The notes beneath the pieces are model-generated. The model was not told the origin of the DNA, made no database searches, and saw nothing but the letters and a program-made list of their open reading frames with translations. The translations under genes were made by a program, and so were the position numbers. From assembly GCA_030549495.1 (NCBI GenBank), contig JAUIRK010000987.1:248001-312000 (forward strand): a stretch of 64,000 nt of DNA, read 5' to 3'. Each line of letters begins with the position of its first letter. Position 1 is the first letter of the stretch. The DNA is from Nectonema munidae (Eukaryota; Nematomorpha; Nectonematoida; Nectonematidae). Positions 45,144-59,021 of the stretch are shown here, piece after piece.

Positions 45144-46869
45144 TTCTTTTAAAAGAAATAAAAAAATTAATTAAGATTGCTCGGGGGAGTTAAATATTTT
45201 TGCTAGGCGTGTTTAGATACTAGCAACGTTAATAAAATTGTATACTGTATGGCAATTACACTTTTAATGTGAAGAGCTATAAAAGCATAAAAATATATAT
45301 GTTATTTTTTAATAAAACTCAAAAATTTCTTGTCTCTTTAAAAATGGACATGAGAAGAAGCAGTGTATGAAAGTGTAGAATAGAAGATAAACCACAAAAA
45401 TTTAGAATTTCAATAAAATCTTACCAATTTTAATCTGTGGATGAAATATTTCGCTAGATAGAAACAATTAAATCACAGAATGAAGAAGTGAAATAATGTT
45501 ATTTTGTTACTAGAGTGAATGCGTATTTATCTCGAACTTGAAAAATATATAACAAAGACAATAAATAAAATATATAATTAAAAGTTTTGTTTTTACTGAT
45601 GGCAGAGTGAAATTACAACGGTCGTTGGAAAAGAACTGCTGTAATATTTACATTTAATTAATTTAATTATAAATATGACGCTAACAAAGGAAACACTAAA
45701 AGATGTACGCTTGAGAAAGAATGAACACGAATGCAGGAGATAAAATAAAATAGGAGACGACAGAACGGGTTACGCAAATAAGCAAAATTAATTGAAAAGA
45801 ACGGATTGCTCAGATTTGTAAAAGTTATATGGAGATTTAAGTCATTTGAATGCACTATTTTTAAAGTATGAGATACTTTGAAAAAGTAAAAGAGACTGTT
45901 TGTCATATCAATTTAGAAGAATAAGCTTGAAAAAGGTGTTTCATTGTGATATAAAAATTGCAAGTGATGTCAATAAACATTAAAAAAAATGTTGCCTCCA
46001 TTTAAAGATATTAACATAATTATCCAAAAAGTCTAATTTTGAGGAAAAAAGTTAGTGAGCTTTAAATTACAGACTTTTAATTTTAACTAACGCTGGAAGG
46101 ATGCAAATATTTTCATACGATTCCGATTATATTTCTTGTTCTTAATTTAAAAAAATTTACTTGGACATTTAGAAAAATGTGAATTAGTTAGCACATTCAG
46201 TATTTATTCTAAAGTAAAAAAGTTTTAAAATAAAAGATTTTGTATGGTTCAGCTAACACATAGCCTGAATTTTAACCAAGCCTGAATTTGTATTAGACTT
46301 AGGGCCTTTTATCTATGAATTAAAGTGTAACCTTGAAGAAAACCCTACTGATTTGCAAAATCTTCCGTACCAAAATATCACCATCATTTTAATCACCCAA
46401 AATGTATTTTAAACTCTTCTTTTTCTATATAGCTTTATAGACGCATATATAGCACTAAATATTTGATGAGGTATAAATTGTAAAGTATATAAATATAGTG
46501 TCAAATTCGCTAATTATTATTATTAGGCCTGCGAAAAATTTTGAGTAAATGTTGAAACATTTTACATAACAGCCCAACCCATTTTGAGGAATCAAAATTT
46601 TTCGAAACAATTTCGATACCGATTTTTGAAAAAAAGAGGATTCTTACAATTTCCGATTAATCATCGCATTACTGATTTTAACTATTAAAAATGAAATGCA
46701 TTATTAGGCTTTTATTTTCAGTTTTACGGCAATAAAAAATTTATAGTTTATTTCTTTAGTCAAATGAGCAATTTCTCAAATTAAGTTTATTTTTCATTTT
46801 CTTACCATTGTAATTCATAAGAAGAACGTATAGAAAAAAGTTCTTACTTATTGTTCTACTTTATTATAC
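45144..46869. other. AT-rich stretch, no gene seen
   Basis: Nothing recognised. Confidence 0.45.
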
Positions 46870-48385
46870 ATAGATATTAAATTATTAAACTTCTTGTTGA
46901 GACAAAGCTCAAAGAAACACAAAAGAGAGTGGTTAATGCTTTCACAATCAAGATCAGTTATTGGTTTGTTTGTAAACTACTTGCTTCAAAAAATTTCGAA
47001 TTTTGTTAGAAAAGAAGAGTTTAGTGATTGGAACAATATCATTTTAATCGAGAATCATGAAAAAAGAAGTACTCACCTAGACTCTATCCTAACATACTTA
47101 ACTAGGAGACAGGGTGCGAGTTTGAGACAATTGCAGACACTAATTCAGAAATAGTGTGATTACTGAAAACATCTCGAGCGTGTCATAGCTGCTATTTATA
47201 CGATAGATGAACATGGTTTGGCTTTTCAAGGAACAGAAGGCAGGTTTGGATCATTGCTAAATGGGAATTTTTTAGGGTTGCTTGAACGCATAAGCCAGTG
47301 CAATCCATTTTTAGGATGGCATATTTTAAAACATCGAAGTGTTGGAAATAGAACTCCTTTTTAAATGTATAAAACGAAATGTGAGGAACTCATTCAAAAA
47401 TAGCACAAAAGGTCCATGCGTCTATTGTTGAAAATGAGGTGTTGCAATTTGAAGAACTTGAGTGTAATTTGTAAGCCAGATGTTTGGAAATGTAGAGATC
47501 AGTCTTATGACAACACTGCTAATATGTCTCGCGGTTATAAAAGAATGCAGCAAATATTTTTGGAAATGACCAAGTTTGCTATACATGTGTACCTTGTGCA
47601 GCTCACTCACTAAATCTGGTAAGTGGAAGTTCTATTGACTGCTGTCAAAAAACTGTGAAATTTCTTTCTTTAGTACAATTACTCAACTTTCTCCACGGCC
47701 TCAACCAGCTGGTAAAAATCATTAAAAAGTGTAACGGAAATAAGTCTCTTAAATCCCTCTCTGATACGAGATGGGAGGCACATGCTGTTGCAACAAGAGC
47801 AATTTAGAATTCTTTCCGAAAATTTTTATAAGCACTAAAATTTATAATGAAAGACAAGCCGCAAAAGAAAGACGCTAGAAGAGAAGCCAATAATTTTGCA
47901 GATAAAATGCAAGAAATAGAATTTGTTTTCATGTTAAATATTTTGTATCCCTACAACGTAATGTCACTTCATCTGTTAACATTGAACGATATTCTCAACG
48001 CTGTCAAAAGTCTATTCATGCAAACCCAGGGAATTTCAATAGTGATTTTTAGGATGAGCTTCAGCAGTTTCATTTGTGTCCTTTGTAAATTTAGTGAAAT
48101 AAAAATGTAAAACAGGATTTAGTCATGCTGAACATTATAAAATACTTGTACAATGTACATGATAACATTGAATATGTCTTTCCAAATTTAGACATTGGCT
48201 ATCGTATATTTTAATAATAATGGTTACAAATTGTTCAGCTAAACGCTCATTTTTTCAGTTAATGCGTATTAAAAATTCAATCAGAACTACTATCCAAGAA
48301 GGTGTTAAGAGTAAAATCAATTTTGAGGGTCTGATGAAAGACTTTGCAGTTAAGAAAATAAGAAGAAAACTCTTCAAATGTAAGT
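46870..48385 (+). mobile_element. hAT transposase fossil of the DUF4371/ZMYM1-like group
   Basis: Plus-strand fragments in order are ERVIAAIYTIDEHGLAFQGT with NGNFLGLLERISQCNPFLGW (the 'LAFRG...GNFLGLLE...FDP' block), TKCEELIQK, then CRDQSYDNTANMSRGYKRMQ (the 'CRGQGYDNGANMSG' block), a degraded 'CAAHSLNL' block (VQLTH), LKSLSDTRWEAHAVATRAI and a C-terminal LMKDFAVKKIRRKLF. About 150 residues between the CEELI and CRDQ blocks are missing. Multiple stops and frameshifts mark it as an old copy. This group gave rise to vertebrate ZMYM1/ZNF862-like genes. Confidence 0.78.
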
Positions 48386-51109
48386 GATAAGGTAAAAAAA
48401 ATATTGTCTTCTCTTTTACTGCTAGCTTTGTTTAATTTTAATACGTTGATTAGCTATATATGGGGCACCAAAGTCTTAAGTGCTTAGGGCTTCTAAGGGC
48501 AGTGGAAATAAGATATGTTTTTCTCTAGAATAACCTAATTCGTGATCTATTAGTATTGATTTTGAATCTGAACTACATTTTTCTCAAACTTAGCCCCAGT
48601 TTATATTAACCTAATATAAAGGGTGTTTTAAGCATCACTTTATTCACAGAGAGTAATTAAATCATTATAAATTCTTCATCCAAGTTCTAACGTTTCGACG
48701 ACATTTTTGTACACAGTCAAAGTGAATAAATTTAATAAAGTCAAAGTCTAGTTTACCCGAATACAACATGGCTTTTTATAAATTTTTTGTGTAAATGTGC
48801 CACATGTAAATTGATCACTTACTATCACTATTGGGGATCCCAAATAAAAGAACTGCCAAAGAAAGTGTGCGAATAAACGAGACATGGCTGCAGGCGCGTA
48901 TCTAGGAATTTTTAAGGGGCTTATAAACGGCCTTTCTTTAAAATTACTAGGAAATTGCGCAAATTTAGGCGATGCTTCCACGAGTTAATTTGTCATGCTG
49001 TTTAGAAGTAAAGCAAAGCCCAGTCAGAAAGACCAAAACGAGATTTCCTGGACAATCAATGAAATGAGAACACAAGTTATTCACACAAATGCAATAAAGG
49101 CTTTAGCACTAATAACTGAAGCACTCAACCATACCAAAATACGAAAAGAAAAACTCAGATTGTTCATTGAATGTTGCCGGCATGATCTGTTGAAGAAGTA
49201 ATCGCTAGTTGGTGTACACAGTAGAATATTGTTGGAAATTTAGCGAATAGACATGAAAAAGCCTTTATAATTCGCTAATAGTTATTGCAACATTAAACTA
49301 GTCTCACGCCAGAGGACGCCTTTACGGGCCTGAAATCAAATCAGATCTTTTGAGCAGGTTCTCAATTATTTACGTTGATCGTAACATAGACATTAACATT
49401 ATAATGTTAGTAAGAATAGGCCATAGCAATCTCGTTTAAAGTTTTGAGAATGTTAGATTTTTTTCAAAATTTATAATTAAAATAATGCCCGAAAGAAGGG
49501 AGGCGCGTCAGACCATTTGAAATCCGCCTTCAGTATAACTATATATATTTAATTATTTAATCAAAATCCCCAAAAACTAATGTAGACTTAAATTTTCGGG
49601 GATTTTAGTTTTCGGAGATTTTGGTAGAGGGGAGTTTATTTTTCGGGGATTTAGACTATGAACCATATATTTTATATCTAATGCCCCCAAGAAGTGTCCC
49701 CTAGGGCATACTCACCGCTGCCGTACTCCTTGTGAGGGGCTGAATGAAGGCAAAGGATGAAAAAGAAGCGTAGAAAAAGATAATCTGGCGCGTAATAAAT
49801 ATAGTAAAAGAATAAATAAGCTTGCTGTGAGAATGGCAAAATGATAAAGAATTTACGTGTAACAATAAATAGCAGTGAACAGATGAGACATTGGAGAAAA
49901 TCAAGTATTATTGTGCTTCCTTCTTTTTGAGGCAATAAAAGTATAACAAGAGTTGTAAAAGATGAACGATGTTATTGTCTCTACTAAATTTTGAAATGAT
50001 GAATTCGATTGTGATGTCAGTGAGTGGTGCGAATCTTACAACAAATGTAAAAATAGTGCTTGGTAAGAGATTGCGCATGGTCCTTCGTACAAAAGCGGAT
50101 AGCATCATCATTCATTATGACTACTTCTGATAAAACATTCTTAGGAACACACGCGTCTTTGAATAATTACGATGATTCCAAAAAAAGAGCTAACTCATCC
50201 ACATAAATCTAACTAATCCGGTTTTGCATATACCAGGCTTTCTGCTTGTGTACGAGTTTATTTTTCCCAACAAAAATTTTGCCGGTGCAGGTTTAGACAA
50301 TTGAGGCAAGCAAGTGTAGGAAAATTTTTTTGGAGCACGGGAGGGTTCACAATATGCGGCCCATTTTTGAAAATTTGTTCCGCCCGCGTAAAGCTCTAGT
50401 ATAAGCTTGACCGCATTCCAGATTTTCTCGGAATTGTCCAAATTTTGTCGTCACTTAACAACGGAATGCTGAAGAATTTAGATGAATTCTGGTTTTTTAT
50501 TCACTAATCTTATATATGAAAAAAAAAGTTTGAAAAAATTTACCTCCAAATGTTAATCTCTTTATTTAGTATAAATAAAGAGTATTTGGTTTTTGGCTTT
50601 TCAGTACCATTTGTGTATCGATTTGATAGTGTGAAAATTTACAAACCCTACTCTATGCTTAAATCAAATTTTAATTGAAACCCCATTGAGCATAAGAAAA
50701 TTATCCAAATAAAATAAGACACTTTGAAACTATTATAATCCAAAAATTTTCGAACAGAATTCACCAATACTACAAAGAATAGTTTTTCTGATCTTCACAC
50801 TTTCCTTCCATTTAAAATGTATATTTTTTATTCTTGAAAAATTTCAAAGTTTTAAATAAAATTTCAAAGTGTCCCCCAAGTATTGATTTTAATTTGACAA
50901 TTTGCAAATCATGGACACATTTATCAACAATCTCATCAATGAACATGGAAAAATTATAAAAATTTAAATATTTTCAAGTTTATTTTACTTGAAAAAAAAA
51001 GATAAATAAATTTAAACAACTCAGTTTTAAATTAATTCTTAAAATAAATTTTCAATTGCTTTTTGTTTAAGATAAATTAAAGTGTGGTAAATTGTTTTAA
51101 TAAGTAAGT
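48386..51109. other. Mixed stretch without a recognised gene
   Basis: Near 48.89 kb a CAGGCGCGTATCTAGGAATT followed by TTTTAAGGGGC looks like one end of a G-rich-ended miniature element of the kind seen at 36.81 kb. Its partner end was not found. A plus-strand 68-codon frame near 49.0 kb and minus-strand frames near 49.9-50.4 kb have moderately protein-like composition but match nothing I know. Confidence 0.35.
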
Positions 51110-51496
51110 TTGATGGAAACGTCTTTAGGCAAGATTGCTCGAACATGTAGTAGAAGTTGAGACATCCATGCCTTTGCATTTTTGCACGGTAATAAACTGG
51201 TAACATACTTTAAAGCATGTGGATTTTTAGTCCTATAAATGAGACATGGCTTAAGCTTGTGGCCTGCTTCTTTATGTATGTATGTATGTACCAGTCTCGT
51301 CTACATTGAACACTTGCAGCTTCGCCATACACACCACGATTATGCAAGTTGAAGCATTCTCGAAATCGTTGGAACCACCCTTTGCTTGCCGTGAAAGTTT
51401 CAGTGCATTGAGCATCCCTGATGATTTATGTATTTTTTTAATCTCCAGAATGATTTGAATTTGAATAAAAATGCTATTCTTTGTGAAAATGATCAA
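51110..51496 (-). mobile_element. jerky/Tigger (pogo superfamily) transposase fragment
   Basis: On the minus strand the frame carries VFNVDETG, the first catalytic-Asp block of pogo-type DDE transposases. It is followed in another frame by YRTKNPHALKYV, SLLPCKNAKAWMSQLL and LPKDVSIKL, which match 'NPRALKG...SLPVYYRAxxKAWM' of the jerky/TIGD group. The catalytic region after this is missing. There is at least one frameshift. A short TATG repeat near 51.28 kb interrupts it. Confidence 0.6.
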
Positions 51497-54185
51497 TTAT
51501 GGAAATAATGTTCAGCAGAAAAGATTATGATGACACAACGGCATGCCTTTTAATGATGGATGTACAAACGTATACTTTAATCTCTAACATTTCATAAAAA
51601 TTACATCTGCACGTTTTCTACGTTAAAACAATGTGATTCCAAAAGTTGATCGACGGTCAAATTTTGACGGATTTTTCTGGACAAGAGCCTAAATCTTTTA
51701 ACATGTACAGTTAACTAAATCAATTAAACTGAAATAAAAATATTTCATAAGCTGGAAGTAGAGACACATTAAAGTTATACTTAACGTAAAAACTTATAGT
51801 TGAGTAAAACATCTGCTTTATGATTTAGAGAAGAAAAAGAAACAAGTTTGGTATATCAGGGCTCGATTACTAATTCAAAAATGATATCCAATATGAAGTT
51901 TGAGAGTTTTCCTTCCAAAAGGTAAACATATTTTTTGTGGATTTTTAATTACAAATAGTTACATACAACTGATTAAATGAATGAATTAATTAATATAAAA
52001 CATTTATTTCATACATATAGCCTATTTAAAATAGAATTTTTAAATGAACAAAACGAAAGAATAAAAGTTTTAAAAAGAACAATAATTTCCTTCTTGATTT
52101 AAGCAATAAAAAAGAATACGCTTGGTTGAGAAAAAATCAATAGAAAATGCAAAAAAATCAATTCACGAGTAAACAAAATAATACTGTACAGAGCAATTAC
52201 GCACACAGGCTCTGGGTTAACTTGCACTTGAGTACAATTGTTCTACGTCACGCGTGATTTTACTCTACAGGGCAAAATTTGCGTGATTTTACTCCACAAT
52301 GCAAAATTTGCGTGATTATGAAAAATACAATTGGATATTGATTTATCATTTTCTCCTGGAAACGACTAATGCGCTAAAACTTCACCGTTCAGTATAATAC
52401 TGATCAAAGTATTAGACGAAACAATTAGAGATTATTTAGAGAAAAACAATTAAGTGAAGAGATTTAAAAAAGCGAATCCACTTTTAAAAGTTCAAATTTG
52501 AATATATTAACAGGTTTATGGATATTTGGACCAAATGAAGCTGGAAAAGTGCGAAAAGTCATATGATGTCTTTAACAAAGTGCTTAGAAAAGGATGTGTT
52601 CAACTTTAAATTAAAGTATACAAAAGAGAATTAAGACAACTTTAAAGGAAAAGTGCCTATACAAAACAGAAAATCAATTTAAGTATGATACTTTTTTATA
52701 TAGAGTTGGTGGTTTTCTTGTGAAAAGGATATAAAAACATATCTGCTCGAAAATAGTTTATACAAGGAATAGTTTACGTTTATAAATGGATTTTATGATA
52801 ATTTATAGTTTAAAAGTATAAAATAAAAAAAACCTTTGAAAGATCCTTTCGATGTGCGCTTTTTTCTGTTGATCTCCTAAATCAATGCAATCAATTTTGC
52901 CACTAAAAAGAAAATTAATAGTCAATGCTAATTTTAATGAAAGAAATTAAGTGATCATTAGTTTAATAAAGACATGAGAATAATTTAAAATAAAGAAGAG
53001 AAGAGAAAATAGATAATATTGCGATATTTTTATAAAATCACTATATATAGGAATATTTTGTTCATTACACATTGTCTAGCGACCCTAATGCTTTTGTTTA
53101 CAATTCCAAAATCTTGCAATTCAAATATGCGTCCGGTACACTCTTTTTCAATTCTGCTAGACAGGCGTACTTTCTAAAATTTAATCCATTTTATCCCCTT
53201 TTTCTTTTTACGTATCTCATCTTTCTTGTAAACTGCTTCTATATACGTTCATGTTAGAAGGGGTATCAGGTTAAGAAATGCTCATTTGGTATGAATAAAG
53301 TAATTGACAATTGCCAAATTCATAAAAAAAAAAACTAATCTTAAAGAATTTGACGCACAATAAACAATCAAATATTTATCGCCTTATTCTATGTTCTCAA
53401 ACAAAAAGTTCAATAAAGAAAATCAATATTAACGAATGTCAGGGCTATTTTCTCATGTAGGAATAAAAAACATTTCAAAAGGGTCAATTGGCCATAAATT
53501 TGTTTAAATAAATATCCCAATAAATTTGTTTTTAATTTAGTTTAATATATATTTTCAAAATGCCCTTCTTGACATCCAGCAAGTAGTATAGAAACAGTTT
53601 AAAAAAAAGAAAAAGGAGAAAGGAAATAAATGAGATAAAATTTTAGACAAAATATATTTGACGAAGGTGTCCATTGATAATAATTATTCCAAAAAAGAGA
53701 TTAACAAAAATATATTTTGAAAGTATATATAACGACAAAAAAACGTTTTCGACAACAGCTGTCTTCTACAGGTTTTGTAATATAACTGAATGGATGACAC
53801 AAGTAATGAGAAGAAAACTAAATAAAAGCAAATGGAAGGCTGCATTATCACCAAATCAAAAATTAGAATGATAAATATTACATAGTTTGCAATGTGAAAT
53901 ATTGATATATCTTATAAAATTAACCAATAAAATATGGGTAAAAATAATAAATATCAATTTATAAATGTATTTACAAAAATGAAATATGAGTGTAGTATTG
54001 ATGTCCCAAAGGAATGATGGTGTTTGCAATATTTTTAATAGAATACCAAATAAGTATGATTCCCTAAATAGATTTGTCACTTATGAACTCGATTTTAGAC
54101 TAAATTTTAATAAAATATATTAAATAATAGAGTTTATTAAAATATGGTTAGTTAGTTAATAAAAGAGTTTTCTTCTAACTTAGTT
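51497..54185. other. AT-rich stretch, no gene seen
   Basis: Only a short tandem duplication at 52.25 kb stands out. Open frames are AT-type. Confidence 0.45.
52253..52310. repeat. Tandem duplication, two 29-bp units
   Basis: Two adjacent 29-bp units beginning CGTGATTTTACTC and ending CAAAATTTG differ at three positions. A third, partial unit (CGTGATTA) follows. Confidence 0.85.
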
Positions 54186-54298
54186 TTAACCCATTTAAGA
54201 CCAAGCAAAGCAGACGACTTTAGTAATCCTATTTAATTCCATTTAAATTAGGATTTAGTCTGCGTTCCCTTTGGGAACATTGGTGGTAAATGGGTTAA
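54186..54298 (-). mobile_element. TTAA-flanked miniature element (piggyBac type), copy 1
   Basis: TTAA lies on both sides of a 105-bp body whose ends are inverted: CCCATTTAAGACCAA on the left and, read inward from the right, CCCATTTACCACCAA. TTAA duplication and CCC termini are the mark of piggyBac transposition. Internally GTTCCCTTTGGGAAC can fold back on itself. It matches the element at 63.58 kb in opposite orientation. No coding capacity. Confidence 0.8.
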
Positions 54299-57200
54299 TA
54301 GAAAACTCTCAATAGTTGTTCCAATCAACTACTGATTCGTGCTTCATTTCTAATTCACGTTCACAAATTTTATACTTGACATGTTGTGTGCCCAACAGTA
54401 TATAAACAATGTTGCTTTCGGAAAAGGTAAACGAGAATTTTCGAACTAATTATTATTTGTTCTTACTCCTCTTTCTTCTCTACATGAACGAAATTTACAC
54501 GGCCCTCTATTTTGTTTTCCAACAGACAGTTTCATTATATGAACATTTCGGCATTTTCGTTCTTGATGAAGAATTCCTTTCGATTGGAAAAAAGAAATGC
54601 TAGAATTCTCATCATTACCTATTTGACTTAACTGTAAAAAAATCAATCTAAAAAACTAATGCTAATGAAAATATTCTGTTCTTACAATTTTAGAAAATAT
54701 CGTCTGCTTTTTTAATTTTTTTTAGAGTGGGAGGAAATAACAGAAAAGTACCAACAAATAAATTAAAAAATATCACATTTTCTTAAAATAGAGATTGAAA
54801 AGTTACATTTAAATGAGGCTGTTGGCGCTTGGTTAGAAAATTTCGTATTTTTTTTATTTATTTATTTTAAGAAAGAAAAAGGAAAAAATATATTGATAAT
54901 GATATAAATTATTATCAATATATTTAGAGGCCAAATTGCCTTGAGGTCGAACTGAACTGCTTCCATATAAACTATCGAGCGTTACTTTGACTTTTTATGG
55001 AATAAAAATTTAATAAAGCCAAAAATATTGAATTTTTAAGTTCAAAATTTATGAATAAGGACTATCACACTTTCTATGTAGTAAAAATGCATAATTTTTT
55101 GTGTCTAAAAAATAAATGTAGTAAATCGGTTTATTCTGAAACAACTCTTGGATGGCAGGTGAGCTAGTGGTATATTGGAGGGTTTTGGTACAGGTTATCC
55201 ATAGAAATTTTGGTGAGCCTGGGTTTACACAATATGAGTTGAACAAGGGTGGTCAATTTTTTTCTTCTTGAGTGAGTGTTGGTTACAAAAAAGGGGTAGA
55301 CGGGGATGGATTAATATGTATTTACTATTTAGTTATATATTTAAAGATTAAATTCAAAAATCTAATTAGCTAACCCACTAACTAGTCTAAGTTCAAGCAA
55401 AGTGAGAAAATACGCTATCTACAATCGAATCATAATGTATGTTCTTTTGAATCGATCCAAATCTTTTTAAATGATTGAAAATAGCGGATAAAAATCTATA
55501 AAAAATTCATTAACTATATTATTTACTCCTTTAAAAAGTAATGATTAAAATTATTGCATATTAATATATGACTAAATCAGTGAGGCTGTTATTAGAAAGA
55601 GTATTTAAAAAAAGATATTTTTCAATTGCAAAAAGACAAAATAGAACAAAAGACAGTATAGAAGATTTTTATCCTTGATAATAAGCATAAGAAAAAATTG
55701 AAACAAAATTTATCATTGTATAACCGGTCCGTCCAAAGTTAAGAATATGCCCTTTTTATAATTAAAAAAATGTGATATTTCAGGTTATTACGTTGAGCAT
55801 CGTATGTTTATGTTTTCACTCCACTTATCTACAATATTTCTCAAATAAAAGTTATAAAAGAAAGATAGGGTTGCCTCCATGTGGAGATACTGAAAATGGC
55901 ATATTAATATTTCTCGATTGGAACAATTTTAATGCGATAAACAGTAAAATATTTAATTTCCTAGAAACTAAATAGTTTAGTAATAAACTAGGTAGAAAAA
56001 TAACTAATTCAAAAGATTAACTATAATAAAATAAATACTTAAGGAAAGATGATATATGAAATAAAACATGCCAAGGTGAGCTACAATGAAATGAGTACAC
56101 CGTACACACAAAAGAAGAAAAATAAATAGCGGCATTTTCTTACGCAAAGGTAGGAAGAACAAAGATTTTTTTCCTTTTCTTATAAATCATAAGAATAATC
56201 GTTTTAGGAGGAGTTATATTGAACTGCTAAAGAAGACCAAATTTTGTGGCACGAAGGACGATAAAACGTATGCTAATTGAAAATGAAAAAGCATGGTGCA
56301 ACTCTCGAAAGATTGCTGAATAAAAATCTAAAAGAGGAGGCAGACACACGTTATCACCATTTCTTGGTGTGCATTTCTTCGATATAAAGGACACTTCATC
56401 CAGTACACACATACAAGTGCATTTCATATAATATTTATGCAGTCATCATTCCACTTTTGTGAATAAAGTGTTTGGTACATCCTTAATGAGCACATATATG
56501 CTAATGGCGGTTGATGGTGGTGAACCTAAATTCAATACTATTATGTAAAGTACTACAATCCCGGCGCTGTTTATACTTTAATCATATTTATAATACACAA
56601 TGTTTTCCCTATATGAACGTGATATTAAAAGTTATCCTCTCGCATCATCACATCATATCACTGGATTAGTGTGGAGGAATGCTATGAGTTTCTGCTTGTT
56701 TTCTTATCGTGACATCATGTGCTGGCAAGCATTGACTGTTACAATTGACATTTTATCTTACGACGATAACTTCATTCTACCTTTCTGCTCATCTCAAAAG
56801 AACAAACCCTAAAAATAAATTCTCAAAATGAAAAATATATAGGTCAATCAGTGTAGCAATGTTGGATCCAAAATAAATATCAATAAGCATTAGCTTTATC
56901 ACTTCAAACTACATCTAAAAACTCATTCCGAGCATATAACCAATCAGATTACAGCACGCATAAAGCACGTAAAACGCTTCTGCTGTGCGCACTCAAGACA
57001 TTGTTTTTCAGATTCTAAAAAAAATTCAATCATTTTCCAGTTGTTGCCTACACCACATAAAAGCAATAGTAAATCTAGAGTTTAAGAAGAGATAAACAAT
57101 TTTATATCGCAGTCTATTTCGAAAGAAGTCATCATAAAACATTTTAATCGAAGAACTTTTAAAAACATTTCTTTGCATCTTCATATCAGCAGCTATACGA

Positions 57201-58542
57201 TCAAGGCATTAGCATAAATTTATTTTAACTATTTTTTCAAGTGTTTCATCTGAGTCACTTTCTTTTTTTTCTTACCATCTTTTTCATAACGATATCCAAT
57301 TCTTAACATTTGTGCTTTTACCATATTTGATCAGCTCGCCCAACCACATATTTTCCTCCATTTTGATCAAAAAAGATGTACGAGCAACATAAACCCAAAG
57401 TCCACATTCTCAGAGTTTCTTTTGACAGACAATAAATTCTATCAAAATATTTTCCCAAATAGAGGACTCTTGAATGGATTCTAAATTATATTGCGTGTAA
57501 CTTTTTGTATGGATATTTTGTAAGGTTATAATGCGGTTGTTCGGATCCAAGGAGTGGGATTTTGCAATAAATGGTTCTCACTATAGATTAGAGTGATCAG
57601 TCATGGTGGTCTAGGCGATAATAGTGATACTTGACACATGAATGGCATTTAAACCAATATAGCAGTATGCACTCATTTTAACTAACTTTTCAAATTTATA
57701 TATAATAAATTTAATTTTTTCAGGCTTAGTATATGTATAAAAATTTTAATAATTCGCAAAATACATTATCTCTTTTTCAAGAATTTAATGGCAAAAAATT
57801 TGACAGAAATATAGAATGCAATATAAGTATTTTTAATATTTAAGTTTGAAAAATTTTGGGATCACTAATACCTTAAGAATTTTCTTTTGGAATTTTTATT
57901 CGAAATGTTCTTATTAACAACAAGAAAAATCATTAACTTTAATCTAGTAATCATGTGCTTTGCACAAATAGAACATTAAATCTTTCATCGGGATATGTCA
58001 CAAACAAAATATTTCAGAAGTCATTATTACATTTGAACCAATAATTTTAGGTCCTGTATTCTTAAACTAGAACGCTACATAAGAAACATATAACCATTTT
58101 TTAACCCAAATTGCTTATTATTATTTATAGGGCAAAAATAGAAAAATTATTTTTGTTTCTGATGAGATAAAGGCGATAATGAAGGCAATCAAATTCGTCT
58201 ACTATTTTGTAATTGAAATTTATTTGCACCTGACGTAAAAGAAAATTTATTCGGATATAACAAAAACAACAACAATGTCCTCAGAAATAGAGAATTCAAG
58301 GATTTATGCAATGTTTTTTCACAGAAGATGGATTAAAAACTCTTCTGAAGAATTGAATTTAATATTCTAGAAAAAAAATGTTCATTATATTCTATATTTT
58401 GGACCACATGTTGTTAATTTTATTCCTAAACTAATAGAATTGTTACATGATGAGGCAAAAGGAGGTGAATCATTGATATTGTTATCAAAACCAGTCATGG
58501 GAATAATATCTTAAAGTTCTTAACGTATTTTTATTGGTTCTA
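54299..58542. other. AT-rich stretch, no gene seen
   Basis: About 4.2 kb with no recognised exon, RNA gene or transposon. Short frames near 54.4-54.6, 55.1 and 56.6 kb have no family match and overlap on opposite strands. Confidence 0.45.
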
Positions 58543-59021
58543 GGAAAATTCGCCGTAAATAAATTTGCCGTAGGAAAACTCGCATTTTATTTATTATCCA
58601 TTTATTTTTTATTTTATTTTATTTTCCGTATGGAGTAATTACTTTTTATCCGTATTTTCGATCTATTCGGTAAATATAGTTAAGCTCGTCAACTAATTTC
58701 AGTCTTCCTCTACTAGTTTCCATTTCATAAACCATCGCCTGCCTACAAAAAACTATAGTCGAAAAAAATGATGAAATAAAGATAAAAAATAAAATAAAGA
58801 TAAAATAAAAATAAAGATAAAATAAAAAAAGAATTATTTGGCCAAATTTGGTTGTTTGAAAGAGATAAAATGGTACTTCAAAAACCAAACTGTTTTATCA
58901 CAAATACTTGTTTTACGGCAAAATTGTTTTGCGGCGATTTTCCCTATTAGGCGAAATTTCCCGCGGCGAAAATTGTTGAGGCGAGTTTTCCTACGGCAAA
59001 CTTGTTTACGACGAATTTTCC
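58543..59021. mobile_element. MULE-type miniature element with long inverted ends and a FLYWCH remnant
   Basis: The first 41 bases (start GGAAAATTCGCCGTAAATAA) and the last 41 bases, read inward (start GGAAAATTCGTCGTAAACAA), differ at only three positions. The right arm goes on with further degenerate 'GGCGAAAATT' units to about 58.91 kb, so it is longer than the left. Inside, the minus strand encodes METSRGRLKLVDELNYIYRI, which is the start of a FLYWCH zinc-finger domain. FLYWCH domains often ride with MULE transposases, which supports the class. No clean target-site duplication was seen. Confidence 0.7.
58646..58735 (-). pseudogene. FLYWCH-domain start captured in the miniature element
   Basis: This is an ATG-to-stop frame of 29 residues, MVYEMETSRGRLKLVDELNY then IYRIDRKYG. 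FLYWCH domains usually begin with 'RGxxKLVxxxYxYxxDRxxG' and continue to a conserved WRC and His-containing end, which is cut off here. It is therefore a truncated domain without zinc ligands, left over from a longer MULE. Confidence 0.55.

Noticed and set aside
50190-50441. 83-codon minus-strand frame with Pro/Lys-rich segment
   Set aside because: Some protein-like composition, but no recognised family, no clear splice sites and no repeat ends. Left as unexplained within the surrounding stretch.
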